This document shows positions 32,201-43,845 of a stretch of DNA of 64,000 nt, in pieces (the first letter of the stretch is position 1; each line of letters begins with the position of its first letter). A program made the translations under genes and the position numbers. The DNA comes from Paroedura picta (lineage: Eukaryota; Chordata; Lepidosauria; Squamata; Gekkonidae): NCBI RefSeq assembly GCF_049243985.1, contig NC_135384.1:15434501-15498500 (forward strand). The letters are read 5' to 3'. The notes beneath the pieces were generated by a model, which had not been told where the DNA came from, made no database searches, and was given only the letters and a program-made list of their open reading frames with translations.

Positions 32201-33698
32201 TGGTGATCACAGCTAGGCAGGGAACAGGGTCAGAATGTTGTACCTACTCTCCCTCTACATAGATTAATGTGTGGTGCCATGCGTAGAACGTTTCTCTGTA
32301 GCCATATCTGTGTTTATAGGTAGAGTGTTAATTGTCTTTTATAAACACAAGTCATCATTATAATGGAAATGAACAAACTGTGTGAATGTGCAACTTCCAT
32401 CAGCACTATGAATTAATGACCTCCAAATGGACCTATCCCTGCACATTGCCTTCATGAATGTTTACCTAGTATCCTTCTCTGCAGTGGCATCTTGGCACTG
32501 GAAACATACACACATGCGTGAATTCCTTGGACTGTCTGACCAGCAATGTCTGCACATGTGTAGAAACAAGGTAAAGAACAGTACTCTCTAGTTCGATGTC
32601 AGGCTTTCTAGGAGCTGCCTGGATTTCTTAGATACAATCCTCTTTCCAGCCAGTAGATATATTTAGCTGCTAATCTCCTTCTCCCCCCACCCCTCCCTGG
32701 AGACAGAGACTAGCAGTTCAATAGAGTGCTTATAAATTTCCTCACCCCCTGAACAGGCATTCCTTCTGGTCACATCTAGGGAATTCCAAGTCCTTTTATA
32801 ATCTTCCTCTGCACACCTCAACCCATCCTTATTCTCTTATCTAAGGAGGGTTAAGACACCACTTGGCATTTCATTTATGCAAGCATGTCTTGGAAAGATC
32901 ACCCTGCAACCAAAAGCTGTAAAGATGGTGATCTGTGTTCTGAGAAACCTCCGGTTTTTCTTCCACTTCTGATAAACATCACATTTCTTTCTCCCATGTC
33001 AAAACATGCCCATTAGATTTAGGGGCTACAGAGTTCACCCTTAATCTTCAAACATAAATCTGGTTATTTCAGGTGTGCCCTGGAACTTCTCAGTGTGTAT
33101 GCATCTCCTGAATATCCCAAAAGGTTCTGGCCATTTCTTCTCACAGACTGCTCCATGTCGGAAGGTAGCTATAACCTTTCTTTGCTTCAGATTTGTATTC
33201 TCTGTTGTACCATTCCAACTCTGACTTTTTCTCTCTTGTGTGACTGCGTTTAATTTAAATAGTGTGAAAGTGTGTTGTTAGTTTTAAATATTTTTTGTTT
33301 TGTTTATCTCATTATTTTCAATTTGGCCTTTGTGTGAATTTCTTAAAGGGAAGGACCCGGGCATAAATAGATAGCAGATACATTTGTTACCCCCACGGAC
33401 ACACATAAACATGCACACACAAATCTTAAGCAAATCTTAAGCAAAGTCAGGAGCTACAACAAAAGTGGAAATCTAAGCTGACCTCAACAAGTTTGAACAA
33501 AACAGAGAAGACTGGTGAGTTCACAGTAACCAATCAGTGGAAACTGGAACCCTGGGTGCCACTGCCAGCCAGTTGGTAACACTGACCTTGATGAATGTAT
33601 TTAATATACTTTGCATGCTATATTTGCAAGACTGAGTGAGCCAAAAGGACTTGTATGTAGGCAGCTGGACAGAACTACCATCTAACATCATGCCAGCC
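32201..33698. other. intergenic flank within unit 1
   Basis: Shared with unit 2 (39526-41740 apart from the LTR insertion). No gene recognised. Unit 2 carries about 1.5 kb (41750-43260) with no counterpart between 33400 and 33435. Confidence 0.45.
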
Positions 33699-33706
33699 AT
33701 CTAATT

Positions 33707-34145
33707 CAGTGGTCCCCAACTCTTTATCACTGGGGACCACTCAACGCTTGACAATTTTACTGAGGCCCGGTGGGGGGGGTAGTTTACTCCTCTACTCTCA
33801 ACCACTGCCCTAACGCTCTCTGATTCTGGTCGCTATGGTAATGTTTAAACATCCCTTCAAAATAAGATACAGACACGCCGCAACAATGAACATAATGAAC
33901 ATTTTATTTTCATGGAAATTTTAACTCATGACAATGACAAATCAAAGGGAACCCTGAGCTTGTTTCTCTGCAACGCGATAGTTCCGTCTAGGAGTGATGG
34001 GAGACAATGACGCACAAAGTGTGTTGTAAAGGGCCGGGGGGGATGAAATAAAGGGCTGGGGAGGGGAGAAGGCATCCTTCGCGGCCCACCTCCAATTAGT
34101 CAATGGACCACATGTGGTCCGCAGCCCACAGGTTGGGGATGGCTA
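33707..34145. mobile_element. hAT-type MITE
   Basis: Starts 'cagtggtccccaac' and ends 'gttggggatggcta' (imperfect terminal inverted repeats). It is flanked by a perfect 8-bp target duplication ATCTAATT at 33699-33706 and 34146-34153, the length made by hAT transposases. 439 bp, no coding capacity. Confidence 0.85.
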
Positions 34146-34270
34146 ATCTAATTGATCACTGAAATCTGAAACCAAGTACTATAGCAATGGCAAAATACCT
34201 ACTCACCAAACTATCTGTGAAATAGCTATGCCTGTTTTTATTGTGTTTTGTTTTTTTCTCCTCAGAGGAG

Positions 34271-34294
34271 ATGTCCTGGTGGTATGAAACATGA
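34271..34294 (+). promoter_or_regulatory. upstream ORF overlapping the OR start (ATGA)
   Basis: After the splice acceptor 'tttctcctcag' (34265), ATG at 34271 opens MSWWYET and stops with TGA at 34292-34294, overlapping the OR ATG at 34291 as ATGA. This geometry allows termination-reinitiation. The paralogue keeps it. Confidence 0.5.
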
Positions 34295-35229
34295 ATAAGA
34301 CTTCCATCAAGTATTTCATTTTGCTTGGATTTCCCAGCTATTTGGAAGTGCAGATTCTCATGTTTGTTCTACTTTCTGCAGTCTATGCCATCACTGTAAT
34401 TGGTAACTGTCTCGTCATCCTAATTATTTGGACTGATATTACCCTTCATACTCCCATGTACTTCTTTCTGAGAATCCTGTCATTTCTGGAAATCTGCTAC
34501 ATCTCTGTCACCCTCCCCAAGATGCTACACAACTTGGTCTCAGAGGATAAGTCCATTTCAATCAGCGGGTGTGCTACCCAGATGTATTTTATCTTGTTTC
34601 TGGGGACAGTTGAATGTTTTCTTTTGGCCTCCATGGCTTACGACCGCTGCATTGCAATATGCTTCCCTTTACATTACATAGTGCTAATGTCCAAAGAGGT
34701 TTGCATCTATTTGGCTTTGGCTTCATGGATGGGTGGCATTCTTATCCCACTGGTGAACACAACCTGGACATTTAGTTTGCCTTACTGTGGCTCTAACAAG
34801 ATCAACCATTTCTTCTGTGACTTCCCGCCAATTCTGAAGTTAGCTTGTGCTGACACATCTTTGAACGAAACAGTGATGCTAGTGAGCAGCTTTGTCATTA
34901 CTCTGATACCTTTCATCTTCATACTGGCATCTTATACTTGCATCGTGGACACTGTATTGAGGATGCCTTCATCTGAAAGTAGGCATAAAGCGTTCTCCAC
35001 CTGTTCTTCACATCTCATCATGGTGACTCTTTTCTATGGCTCTGCCAGTTTTATGTACTTACATCCCAAGTCCAGCTATTCTTTGGAACGAGACAAATGC
35101 CTCTCTCTTTTGTACACAGTGATAACACCCATGTTAAACCCTGTCATCTATAGCTTGAGGAACACTGAACTGAAAAAGTCTCTAGCAAGGATGTTTAAAA
35201 GGACAATATTGCCTAGAATATTGTTTTAA
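34291..35229 (+). CDS. olfactory receptor, class II, family 6/10-like
   Basis: A complete 312-residue odorant GPCR with a very short N-terminus carrying NKT at residues 2-4. LHTPMYFFL, LSFLEICYIS, loop 2 cysteines (YCG, FFCD, LAC), KAFSTCSSHL and NPVIYSLRN are intact. The helix 3 end reads MAYDRCIAIC: the DRY tyrosine is cysteine here and in the paralogue at 43866, so it predates their duplication. The two proteins differ at about 15 positions (near 95% identity by eye). The start is set by the acceptor 25 bases upstream and by conservation in both copies. It is the gene carried by the tandem segmental duplication. Confidence 0.95.
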   Translation: MNKTSIKYFILLGFPSYLEVQILMFVLLSAVYAITVIGNCLVILIIWTDITLHTPMYFFLRILSFLEICYISVTLPKMLHNLVSEDKSISISGCATQMYFILFLGTVECFLLASMAYDRCIAICFPLHYIVLMSKEVCIYLALASWMGGILIPLVNTTWTFSLPYCGSNKINHFFCDFPPILKLACADTSLNETVMLVSSFVITLIPFIFILASYTCIVDTVLRMPSSESRHKAFSTCSSHLIMVTLFYGSASFMYLHPKSSYSLERDKCLSLLYTVITPMLNPVIYSLRNTELKKSLARMFKRTILPRILF

Positions 35230-35559
35230 TACAGGGATCAAATGTGTCAGTCACCGGACATGATATAATATGTAATGGAAATATGTCTCCTCTATAATAT
35301 ATCTTCCTAACTATACTATGTACTGAGTATGGTCAATAAGAACTCATTTGAAAGATTTCTTGAGGGCTACTCCATATTTTGAGCGTTCATATAATCGTTA
35401 TCTTCATCAGTTACACTCAAAAGGATACATTTACAATGAAGTAATCAGAAATAGATCCTAGGGATATAGTGGCTTATACTGTGGTGACAAGAATTTTCAC
35501 TGACTCAATCAATATTTGTGTGCAAATTGCCTTAATTTCACTGCTAGTTTATGGAGTCA

Positions 35560-35725
35560 AGTTTCTCAAGGCAAGACATGAACAGATATGGTTTGCCATT
35601 GCTAGCCTCTGCCTCTAGCGTTCCATGATGGTTACCTGTCCAAATACTAATCAGGGGCAACCCAGTTTAGCTTCCAAGAGCTGATAGGGTCAGACTAACC
35701 TGGGCTATCCATGTCAGGATGGCAG
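35560..35725 (-). repeat. 5S-rRNA-derived SINE
   Basis: In + orientation 'ccaaatactaatcaggggca' then 'agtttagcttccaagagctg' is the complement of the 5S rRNA internal promoter region (CAGCTCTTGGAAGCTAAACTGGG). Also present in unit 2 at 45173-45340. Confidence 0.7.
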
Positions 35726-35859
35726 GATAAATTTTCTTAAATTAAAATGGCATTACTATTCAATTTTACACTGCAATGTTAATCTACATACAGATCCACT
35801 AGCCTCAATGCTAACAGAATGCCCCAGGGGTCTGAGGAAAGAACGTCTTAAGCTAATAC

Positions 35860-35978
35860 TTGATCCATATACAATTATTTTTTGCTCTTAGTTTTTATCC
35901 ATTCATAGTTGATTGTATATCTGTGATCCTATGCTTGTTACTGGATGGTCTATGACCATAAATAAAATTGATTGATTG
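35860..35978 (+). repeat. LINE 3' end with (ATTG)n tail
   Basis: 'ggtctatgaccataaataaa' followed by 'attgattgattg' looks like a LINE 3' UTR, poly(A)-like signal and tail. Duplicated at 45480-45602; a further copy in minus orientation lies at 46190-46306. Clade not identified. Confidence 0.5.
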
Positions 35979-36099
35979 CAATGTCTATTAATCAGGCAGT
36001 AAAAAATAGCATATAAAGAGTATATTCAAAATTCATTGGGAATAGATCTCTCAGTAGAAGCAAGCATCCCCCCCTACCACTAGACTCAATCTCTAGCTG

Positions 36100-37070
36100 T
36101 GATGAGCTGGCTGTGTGTGGGGGCATGAATTACCAGGAGAGAAGGAGGGGGGGAAAGGCCTAAGCCTTGTGGCCTTTTGTGCCTTGTGCACAGGGAATGA
36201 TGCCATCACACCAGTGATATCTGGACAACACTCTGGAATTTGTCCAGGAAACACAGCACTCTTGTGTTCCCTATTAGTCAAGGGCAGCTGTGCTTACTGA
36301 AGGTGGCTTTTCGTCAGTGCAATGCAGTTCTTGGCCACAGCAACCAACACTTCCACCTACCTGGCAGATGAATGAAGAGGACTAGCTGGTCACTGAATAT
36401 GTCCAAGCAGACTTCTAGTTTTCCACTTGCCCTTGGTCATGAACTTTTGATAGAGGTACATCTACCTTTATTTCACCAGAAAAAATATTCTGCACCTTCC
36501 TGAATGATTACAGAAGAGCATAAAAGAACATAAAAGAAGCCATGTTGGATCAGGTCAGTGGCCCATGCAGTTTAACACTGTGTCACACAGTGGCAAAACC
36601 CAGGTGCCATCAGGAAGTCCACTGGATGGGGGCAGAACTTCCAAATCCATCCCACTGGAACCCCTCAAACAATAAGAATGCAGAGCATCACTGCCCCAGA
36701 CTCCAGATTCTATCTGTACCTTGTGGCTAATAGCTAATAGCTACTCATGGATCTCTGCTTTATCCAACCCCCTTATGAAGCAGTCAATGCCTGTAACCAA
36801 CACTTTCTGCAGCCATGGATTTCATGTATTAATTACTCTTTTTCTGTTCTAAGCCTACTGCCCTTTAATTTCATCCTGTTCACTACAGCAAATCTCTGCT
36901 GATTCATTCCTGGTTCCTGATTTTGTCTTTGACTCTTGACCTTGTTCCTGGTTCCGCACTTCTGCTTGGTTCTTGACTTCATTCCTGGCTCCTGACTCCA
37001 GCTTGGCTTTTGATTCTACTCCCCAGCTACTTAACCATGGTACAGCTTTGTAACTGTTTTGTAACTGAAC
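36100..37070. other. shared flank with unnamed repeats
   Basis: 36520-36800 ('agaagccatgttggatcagg', 'tcacacagtggcaaaac') is a squamate interspersed repeat I recognise but cannot name. 36900-37020 holds degenerate copies of 'ttcctggttcctgattt' in loose tandem. No gene. Confidence 0.4.
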
Positions 37071-37074
37071 TAAA

Positions 37075-37345
37075 CATGGTACATCACAAGCCATTATCTC
37101 GTTTTCTGGCCACTATTTCTGGACCCTTTGTTCTTCAGTTTGTCAAATAGTGAATACACATCTTTAAACTATCCATAGAGAGAGGAATTCCCAGTGACAG
37201 AACTTGGTATATAGTTTGCTTATTATACTTTTGTATGCACATTTTCATCTAACGCCCATGTGCCTTTAAATAAAAATCAAAATATGATAAGGACTAAATT
37301 AATTATCCTCTGGTGGCAGATCTTTTAATGCACCAGGGACAATAA
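37075..37345 (+). repeat. segment inverted relative to unit 2
   Basis: Its complement matches 49690-49985 ('gaattcctctctct', 'aaaggcacatggg', 'gggacaataatccccacag' in reverse). A second partial copy, 37392-37441, lies in the opposite orientation, making an imperfect palindrome with about 50-bp arms (37210-37266 and 37392-37441). Confidence 0.75.
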
Positions 37346-37554
37346 TCCCCACAGACACACAGACACAGAGTAGTTGAGGGAAAGCCACATTCAAAGGCAC
37401 ATGGGCGTTTGGTGAAAATGTGCATACAAAAGTATAATAACCCGGCAACCTCCATATCCTCACCTTTCCCTACTTCCTTCTATTCTTTCAACCTATCAAC
37501 CAACTCACCTTTTATCTTTGGCCATATTTATCATTTACTTCATTTGTAGCCTTG

Positions 37555-37745
37555 CTTTCTCCATAACAGGGATGCAAAACAGCTTACATTGGTATCCCTG
37601 TAACTACCCTATAAGGCAAATTCACTGAGAAGGTGTGGCTGAGCCAAAGTCACCAAGCAAGCTTCCGTGGTAAACCAGGGAATAGTTTAGGAGATAGAGA
37701 AGGGTCTTTCAGATCCTAGTCTGACCAATCTAAGTACTTTACCAC
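37555..37745 (-). repeat. tRNA-derived SINE, older family
   Basis: In + orientation 'taaggcaaattcactgagaa' to 'ttaccacac' is the complement of a tRNA-headed SINE. Duplicated in unit 2 at 50660-50885, so it predates the duplication. Confidence 0.6.
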
Positions 37746-37995
37746 ACAGCTCCACACTGGTTCATAATCAGTGTTAAAGAGGAAAAAGAAAGCCGTTTTT
37801 GGTAGGGTAGTCATGAAGTCAACCCATAATGTTAAAATATGTAGGTGTTCATCAAATGCTTTGAAGGCCAAGTCAGCAACATGAATTGGAGACATAAACC
37901 AAATGGTAACTAGTGCAGTTGATCCAGCATTGCTGTAATATGGCTTATCCAGCTGACTCCCCAATCAGCAAATGCACCATGGCATTATGTTGTCA

Positions 37996-38408
37996 CAGAA
38001 TCAAAGAGTTGGAAGGGGCCACAAAGGCCATCTAGTCCAACCCCCTGCTCAATGCAGGATCAGCCCAAAGCATCCTAAAGCATCCAAGAAAAGTGTGTAT
38101 CTAACCTTTGCTTGAAGACTGCCCGTGAGGGGGCGCTCACCATCCCCTTAGGCAGCCTATTCCACTGCTGAACTACTCTGACTGTGAAATTTCCCCCTCC
38201 CGATATCTAGCCTATATCATTGTACTTGTAGTTTAAACCCATTACTGTGCATCCTTTCCTCTGTAGCCAAAGGAAACAGCATCTTGCCCTCCTCCAAGTG
38301 ACAACCTTTCAAATACTTAAAGAGGGCTATCATGTCCCCTCTCAACCTCCTTTTCTCCAGGCTGAACATTCCCAAGTGCCTCAACCTATCTTCATAAGGC
38401 TTGGTCAT
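37996..38408 (-). mobile_element. CR1 LINE 3' fragment at the unit junction
   Basis: Minus-strand CR1 with the ORF2 end (TKPYEDRLRHLGMFSLEKRRL on the minus strand) and 3' UTR. It lies exactly between the end of unit 1 and the start of unit 2. Confidence 0.9.
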
Positions 38409-38905
38409 TAGGAATCAAAGCAAGCAGAGTTAAGGGAGAAGCAAAGAGTAGTTGAGGGAAAGCCAAGGTCAGAGTCCAGAAAAGCATATATTCAATAAAG
38501 CCAGCCCAATTACCAGGTGCATAGTCAAAAGCCATTTGCGAGGAGTCAGGGAAGCTAGTGGGAGTCAGAAGTTCACAGACCAAGGAATCCAAGCCACACA
38601 GGAGGGTTTCTACATAGATTGTACCCACGCCAAAAAGCTGCTGCTGTCTCTCCTAAAAGCGGCCCAGCTAATTGGCTGCAACTGGGGGAGGACTCACTCA
38701 TCCTCCCCAGGAGCTATCCCAGCTGGGCCCCATCTACTTTGACAACATGCCTGCAGTCTCTGGCTCCTTTGGCGTTCAGCAAACACCACCCTTCTGCTTC
38801 GTCTACGTCATTCAAGCGAGCTGTCAGGGCTGGAATGCATCTGTAGCTGCACCAAAGATGCCTCTTGGGAAGAGCCTGGCTGACTTATGCTGCTTTCCCC
38901 TGCTG

Positions 38906-39046
38906 CACATTTATTTATTTATTAGATTTATATATTGCCCTTACGTATGGCTCAGGGCGGTTTACATACAACATGGGGGATACATGGAAGCCCCTCTCTC
39001 TTCTGCCAGAGCTGGCTGAGCTGCAGGCCCTGGTTGCTGTGGCAAC
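38906..39046. repeat. SINE/LINE tail insertion in unit 2
   Basis: 'ttatttattagatttatata' and 'ggctcagggcggtttacata' form a tail typical of squamate retroposons. Unit 1 lacks this piece at 31680, where 'ctgctgggagatgggagg' is continuous. Confidence 0.5.
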
Positions 39047-39304
39047 TCCTGGGAGATGGGAGGTAGCAACATGGGCATGGCAACTGCTTTTTAGTGTGTT
39101 ATATTTATGCTTTTGTTATTTTCTTTCTAATAAAGACTATTCTTATTATTTATACAATTTACCAACATGTCTGCCTTGAGTTCTTAAAGGCTAAGTTACT
39201 CTCCTCCTCATTGCCCAGCTAATTCCTCAAGGCTTAAATATACATGTTTTAGGACATGTGTAAGTGCAATTCAGTAACAATTCTCCTTAAATGAACCCAT
39301 GCAT

Positions 39305-39525
39305 TAGCTTCAAGTGGATAGCCACGTTGGTCTGAAGTAGTACAGCAAAACTGTAGTCCAATGGCACCCTTAAGACCAACAAAGATTTATTCAAGGCGTG
39401 AGCTTTTGTGTGCATGCACACTTCCTCAGACAATGGAACAGGGATCATAAGAGTATAAACACTGCTTTTCAAAAGTTCCCAATCATGAGAAGGGAGTCTG
39501 TTCATGTAGACTTCAGTCTCATGAG
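39305..39525 (-). mobile_element. Penelope-like end (unit 2 copy)
   Basis: Same as 31984-32200, carried along by the segmental duplication. Confidence 0.55.
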
Positions 39526-40002
39526 CTGGTGATCACAGCTAGGCAGGGAACAGGGTCAGAATGTTGTACCTACTCTCCCTCTACATAGATTAATGTGTGG
39601 TGTCATGTGTAGAACATTTCTCTGTAGCCATGTCTGTGTTTATAGGTAGATTGTTAATTGTCTTTTATAAACACAGGTCATCATTATAACGGAAATGAAC
39701 AAACTGTGTGAATGTGCAACTTCCGTCAGCACTATGAATTAATGACCTCCAAAATGACCTATCCCTGCACATTGCCTTCATGAATGTTTACCTAGTATCC
39801 TTCTTTGCAGTGGCATCTTGGCACTGGAAACATACACACATCCGTGAATTTCTTGAACCATCTGACCAGCAATGTCTGCACATGTGTAGAAACAAGGAAA
39901 AGAAGAGTACTCTCTAGTTCGATGTCAGGCTTTCTAGGAGCTGCCTGGATTTCTTAGATAAAATCCTCTTTCCAGCCAGTAGATATATTTAGCTGCTAAT
40001 CT

Positions 40003-41014
40003 TGTTACCCTAAAGGTAGCCCATAATGGAAGGGTGCCTCACACAGGGACACCATCATTCACAGAAACCCATGACTGGACTCTGAGCAGGTTGGTAAACA
40101 CAGAAACCAGACTGGCAGAGCCTGACTATGGAGTCAGTAGGGCCTCTTAAGAAACCTAGGAAGCCAGGCCAGGTCTCCATCTTGTTTGGGCTTCCCTAGA
40201 TTTCTTCCCTTGCCTGGAAAAGCTAGGTCATATTTCCATCTGGCTTGAACTAGACTAGACCATTTCCTCCTTGCCCAACTGACTGAGCTAAATGTGCACG
40301 TTATCTAAATCACCCCCCCCCCCAGCCAAAGACCATTAGACTATCTTCAGGAAAGGAATATCCCTTCCAGGTACTAACTGCAACTTTTTTTGTCTCTCTT
40401 GCCCAGTGTAATTTCTCCCTAACAGCATCTGTTATCCCCAAATGCCTTCCCTCAGTCCTTCCTGATAAAACAAAGACAGGGCCATTAGTGACACATTACA
40501 CCTAGCCAAGGTATTGTTCTACTTGATGTGATTACTCCACACCTCCAGCTCCAGTGACCTCACAGTTCAAACCCACCTATCAGGTACTCATAATATCAGA
40601 GACCAATCATCAATCACGGACCTCCCAGTGGGCAGTCCCTGTGGCTGGTCTAGGGATTTCAAACATTATATCAAGCCTTGTGCACACCCTGTGTGTGTTT
40701 TTTGTGTGTGTTGTTGTCTACACCCGGCATCCTGTCCACCCCTGATGTCGTCAACCCTGTGTCTGGGCTGCTTGGATCCAAGAAAGGTGCAGTATCTTGA
40801 ACTTGTCCCCCTATAGAACTCAGTGCAGTATGGTTTTGCTTATGTGTGTGTCCTGATATTTTCCCCAAATAAATACCCTGAGTGTAAGCTTAATTGTCTT
40901 CTTCATTTAAGAAGGGTTTCTTCCAGGGAAAGGACCCCATAAAAATTGGTAGTAAAGATCCTGCATTACCCAGCCTCTTGTTATATTCATGATTCCCCAG
41001 CAATTTGGGTAACA
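40003..41014 (+). mobile_element. solo LTR of an endogenous retrovirus-like element
   Basis: Ends TGTTACCC...GGGTAACA, 1012 bp, with AATAAA at 40868-40873 placed as in an R region. It is flanked by a 4-bp near-duplication (ATCT/ATTT). Unit 1 has the uninterrupted site at about 32677-32690 ('gctaatctccttctcc'). No internal genes remain, so this is a recombined solo LTR inserted after the segmental duplication. Four-base duplication suggests a gammaretrovirus-like integrase; family otherwise unknown. Confidence 0.8.
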
Positions 41015-41748
41015 ATTTCCTTCTCCACCACCCCCCCCTGGAGACAGAGACTTGCAGTTCAATAGAGTGCTTATGAATTTCCTCAGCCCCAGAATAGGCA
41101 TTCCTTCTGGTCACATCTAGGGAATTCCAAGTCCTTTTATAATCTTCCTCTGCACACCTCAACCCATCCTTATTATCTAAGCAGGGTCAAGACACCATTT
41201 GGCATTTTATTTATGCAAGCATGTTTTGGAAAGATCATCGTGGAACCAAAAGCTGTAAAGATGGTTATCTGTGTTGTGAGAAACCTCCAGTTTTTCTTCC
41301 ACTTCTGATAAACATTGTATTTCTTTTTCCCATGTCAAAACATGGCCATTAGATTTAGGGGCTACAGAGTTCACCCTTAATCTTCAAACATAAATCTGGG
41401 TATTTAAGGTGTGCCCTGGAACTTCTCAGTGTGTATGCATCTCCTGGATATCCCAAAAGGTTCTGGCTATTTCTTCTTACAGACTGCTCCATGTCGGAAG
41501 GTAGCTATAACTTTTATTTGCTTCAGATTTGTATTCTCTGTTGTACCATTCCAACTCTGTCTTTTTCTCTCTTGAGTGAGTGTGTTTAATTTAAATGGTG
41601 TGAAAGTGTGTTGTTAGTTTTAAATCTTTTTTGTTTTGTTTATCTAATAAATATCATCTCCTTTATTTTCAATTTGGCCTTTGTGTGAGTTTCTTAAAGG
41701 GAAGGACCCGGGCATAAATAGATAGCAGATCCTTTTGTTACCCCCATA

Positions 41749-41749
<1 letters not shown>

Positions 41750-41783
<34 letters not shown>
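41750..41783 (+). repeat. (CA)n microsatellite
   Basis: About 17 CA units; unit 1 has only a short degenerate CA stretch at the matching place. Confidence 0.95.
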
Positions 41784-41784
<1 letters not shown>

Positions 41785-42254
41785 ATGTCTCCTAGAATCA
41801 CTAATTTCCTTATTAAATTCAGGTGACATTCTATTTTTTGGTATTGAAAACGGAAGTCTTTGGCCTTCTTTTTCGTATCAAGCCATCTCAAATGGGGTTT
41901 TCCTTCTCCTCCCTACTACCTTCAGTGTTTCCTAGCATTACAGTCTTTGCCTATTAATCTTGTCTTCGCATAATGTGATCAAAGTGTGATAGTCTCATTT
42001 CAGTCATTGCAGCTCTTAGGAAGGCTTGATTTGATCTAGAACCCGCATATATCTTTTTTGGACAACCCATGGTGTCTGTAAAAGTTTCTTCCCACTCCAC
42101 ATTTCAAACAAATCAAATTTCTTCCTGTCAGCTTTCTTCATTAAAAAAGTGCTGTCCATTCTTGAATGAATTACTGTGCAGTTTACTAAAGAAATCCTAG
42201 TACAATTGTACTCACTAACCCAGTGTCTTTCTTGCATAGCCATAGCAGATATCA

Positions 42255-42366
42255 TGCAAACTTAAATGGACTCCGGGGAATGGTAGAGGACAGGAAGGCC
42301 TGGAGGATCATTGTCCATGGGGCCGCGATGGGTCGGACACGACTTCGCACATAACGACAACAAGCA
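42255..42366 (+). mobile_element. BovB (RTE) LINE 3' end
   Basis: 'gaggatcattgtccatgggg' followed by 'cgcgatgggtcggacacgac' and 'taacgacaacaa' is the BovB 3' terminus, characteristic of squamates among reptiles. Confidence 0.8.
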
Positions 42367-42551
42367 GATATCAGCTGGATTTTAGCATCGGAGGGAGAAA
42401 AATAAAGCTCATTTGCGTGGTCACAATCTAACTCAGCTATAGCACTAGCTGTTCTGAGCAGCTTGACAATAAATGTAATGGTGGCTCCATCCTCAGAACC
42501 CATATAATTATTTAAAATGTAGATGTTGCCTAGTTGTAGTTAACCTAAATA

Positions 42552-42836
42552 GTAAAAGAAGAAGAGTTGGTTCTTATATGCCACTTTCCCCTGCCCGAAG
42601 GAGGCTCAAAGCGGCTTACAGTCGCCTTCCCATTCCTCTCCCCACAACAGACACCCTGTGGGGTGGGTGAGGCTGAGAGAGCGCTGATATCACTGCTCGG
42701 TCAGAACAGTTTTATCAGTGCCTTGGCGATCCCAAGGTCACCCAGCTGGCTGCATGTGGGGGAGCGCAGAATTGAACCTGGCATGCCAGATTAGAAGTCC
42801 GCACTCCTAACCACTACACCAAACTGGCTTTCTTTC
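42552..42836 (-). repeat. tRNA-derived SINE
   Basis: Near full length: tail complement 'aaaagaagaagagttggttc', body 'gaggctcaaagcggcttaca', head complement 'cctaaccactacaccaaact'. Little diverged. Confidence 0.9.
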
Positions 42837-43347
42837 CACTGCTTGTGGAATGTGACCCTTCAGGATAGAGAGGTAATTTTCCTTACTGATAACCCATACA
42901 TCTCTGGTCATGAATTAGATGGACTTTTTTTTCAAGTACTATGTTGGGGGGGATAATTATGTAATTATCTAACTCACAATAAGTACTGCTGCTTTATTGT
43001 GACATAAATAATATCTGAGGGGACAACATGGAAGAGAGGAGACTAGAGGAATATGAACTCTAGTGTTGGTAGCCTACCAATGGTAGGGAAGACACAGAAT
43101 TTTATTGGAAGAAAAACAAAGAACAACTGGAATAGACTGGAGAGGGGAATGCAGAAGAAAAGATTGTGTAATATATCATTCTGAGAAATGGTGGTCTAGT
43201 AAAAAATGTATTTATGAAAGACAAATGGAGGGAGAAGCAAAAGTAAGTCTAGTTAAACTGATCTTTATCAAAGTCAGGAGCTACAACAATAACAAAAGTG
43301 GAAATCTAATCTGACCTCAGCAAGTTTGAACAAAACAGAGAAGACAG

Positions 43348-43698
43348 ACAAGACATGATAGCCCTCTTTAAGAATTTGAAAGGTTGTCATTTGGAGGAGG
43401 GAGGATGCTGTTCCCATTGGGTGCAGAGGAAAGGACGCACAGTAATGGGTTTTAAACTACAAGTACAACGATATAGGCTAGATATCAGGCAAATTTTTTC
43501 ACAGTCAGAGCAGTTCAGCAGTGGAATAGGCTGCCTAAGGAGGTGGTGAGCTCCCCCTCACTGGCAGTCTTCAAGCAAAGGTTGGATACACACTTTTCTT
43601 GGATGCTTTAGGATGCTTAGGGCTGATCCTGCGTTGAGCAGGGGGTTGGACTAGATGGCCTGTATGGCCCCTTCAAACTCTATGATTCTATGATTCTA
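43348..43698 (+). mobile_element. CR1 LINE 3' fragment, datable insertion
   Basis: Carries 'gacatgatagccctctttaa' through the ORF2 end and the ATTCTATG tail, nearly identical to the end of the long CR1 at 46762. Unit 1 has 'acagagaagactggtgagtt' without it (about 33505). Confidence 0.9.
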
Positions 43699-43845
43699 CT
43701 GGTGAGTTCACAGTAACCAATCAGTGGAAACTGGAACCCTGGGTGCCACTGTCAATCAGTTGGTAACATAATACCTACTCGCCAAACTATCTGTGAAATG
43801 GCTATGCCTGTTTTTATTTTGTTTTGTTTTTTCTCCTCAGAGAAG

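Larger units (their letters stand above)
31190..37995 (+). repeat. tandem segmental duplication, unit 1
   Basis: From 'aggaatcaaagcaagcagag' this unit aligns with 38409-51118 through 31190-33400, 33435-33580, 34190-36980 and 37440-37995, carrying the OR at 34291. It ends where a minus-strand CR1 begins (37996). Unit-specific pieces include the hAT MITE at 33707-34145. Confidence 0.8.

Noticed and set aside
35600-35725. 5S rRNA genes at the 5S-like matches
   Set aside because: Only part of 5S is matched, diverged, and joined to a repeated SINE body in five places.
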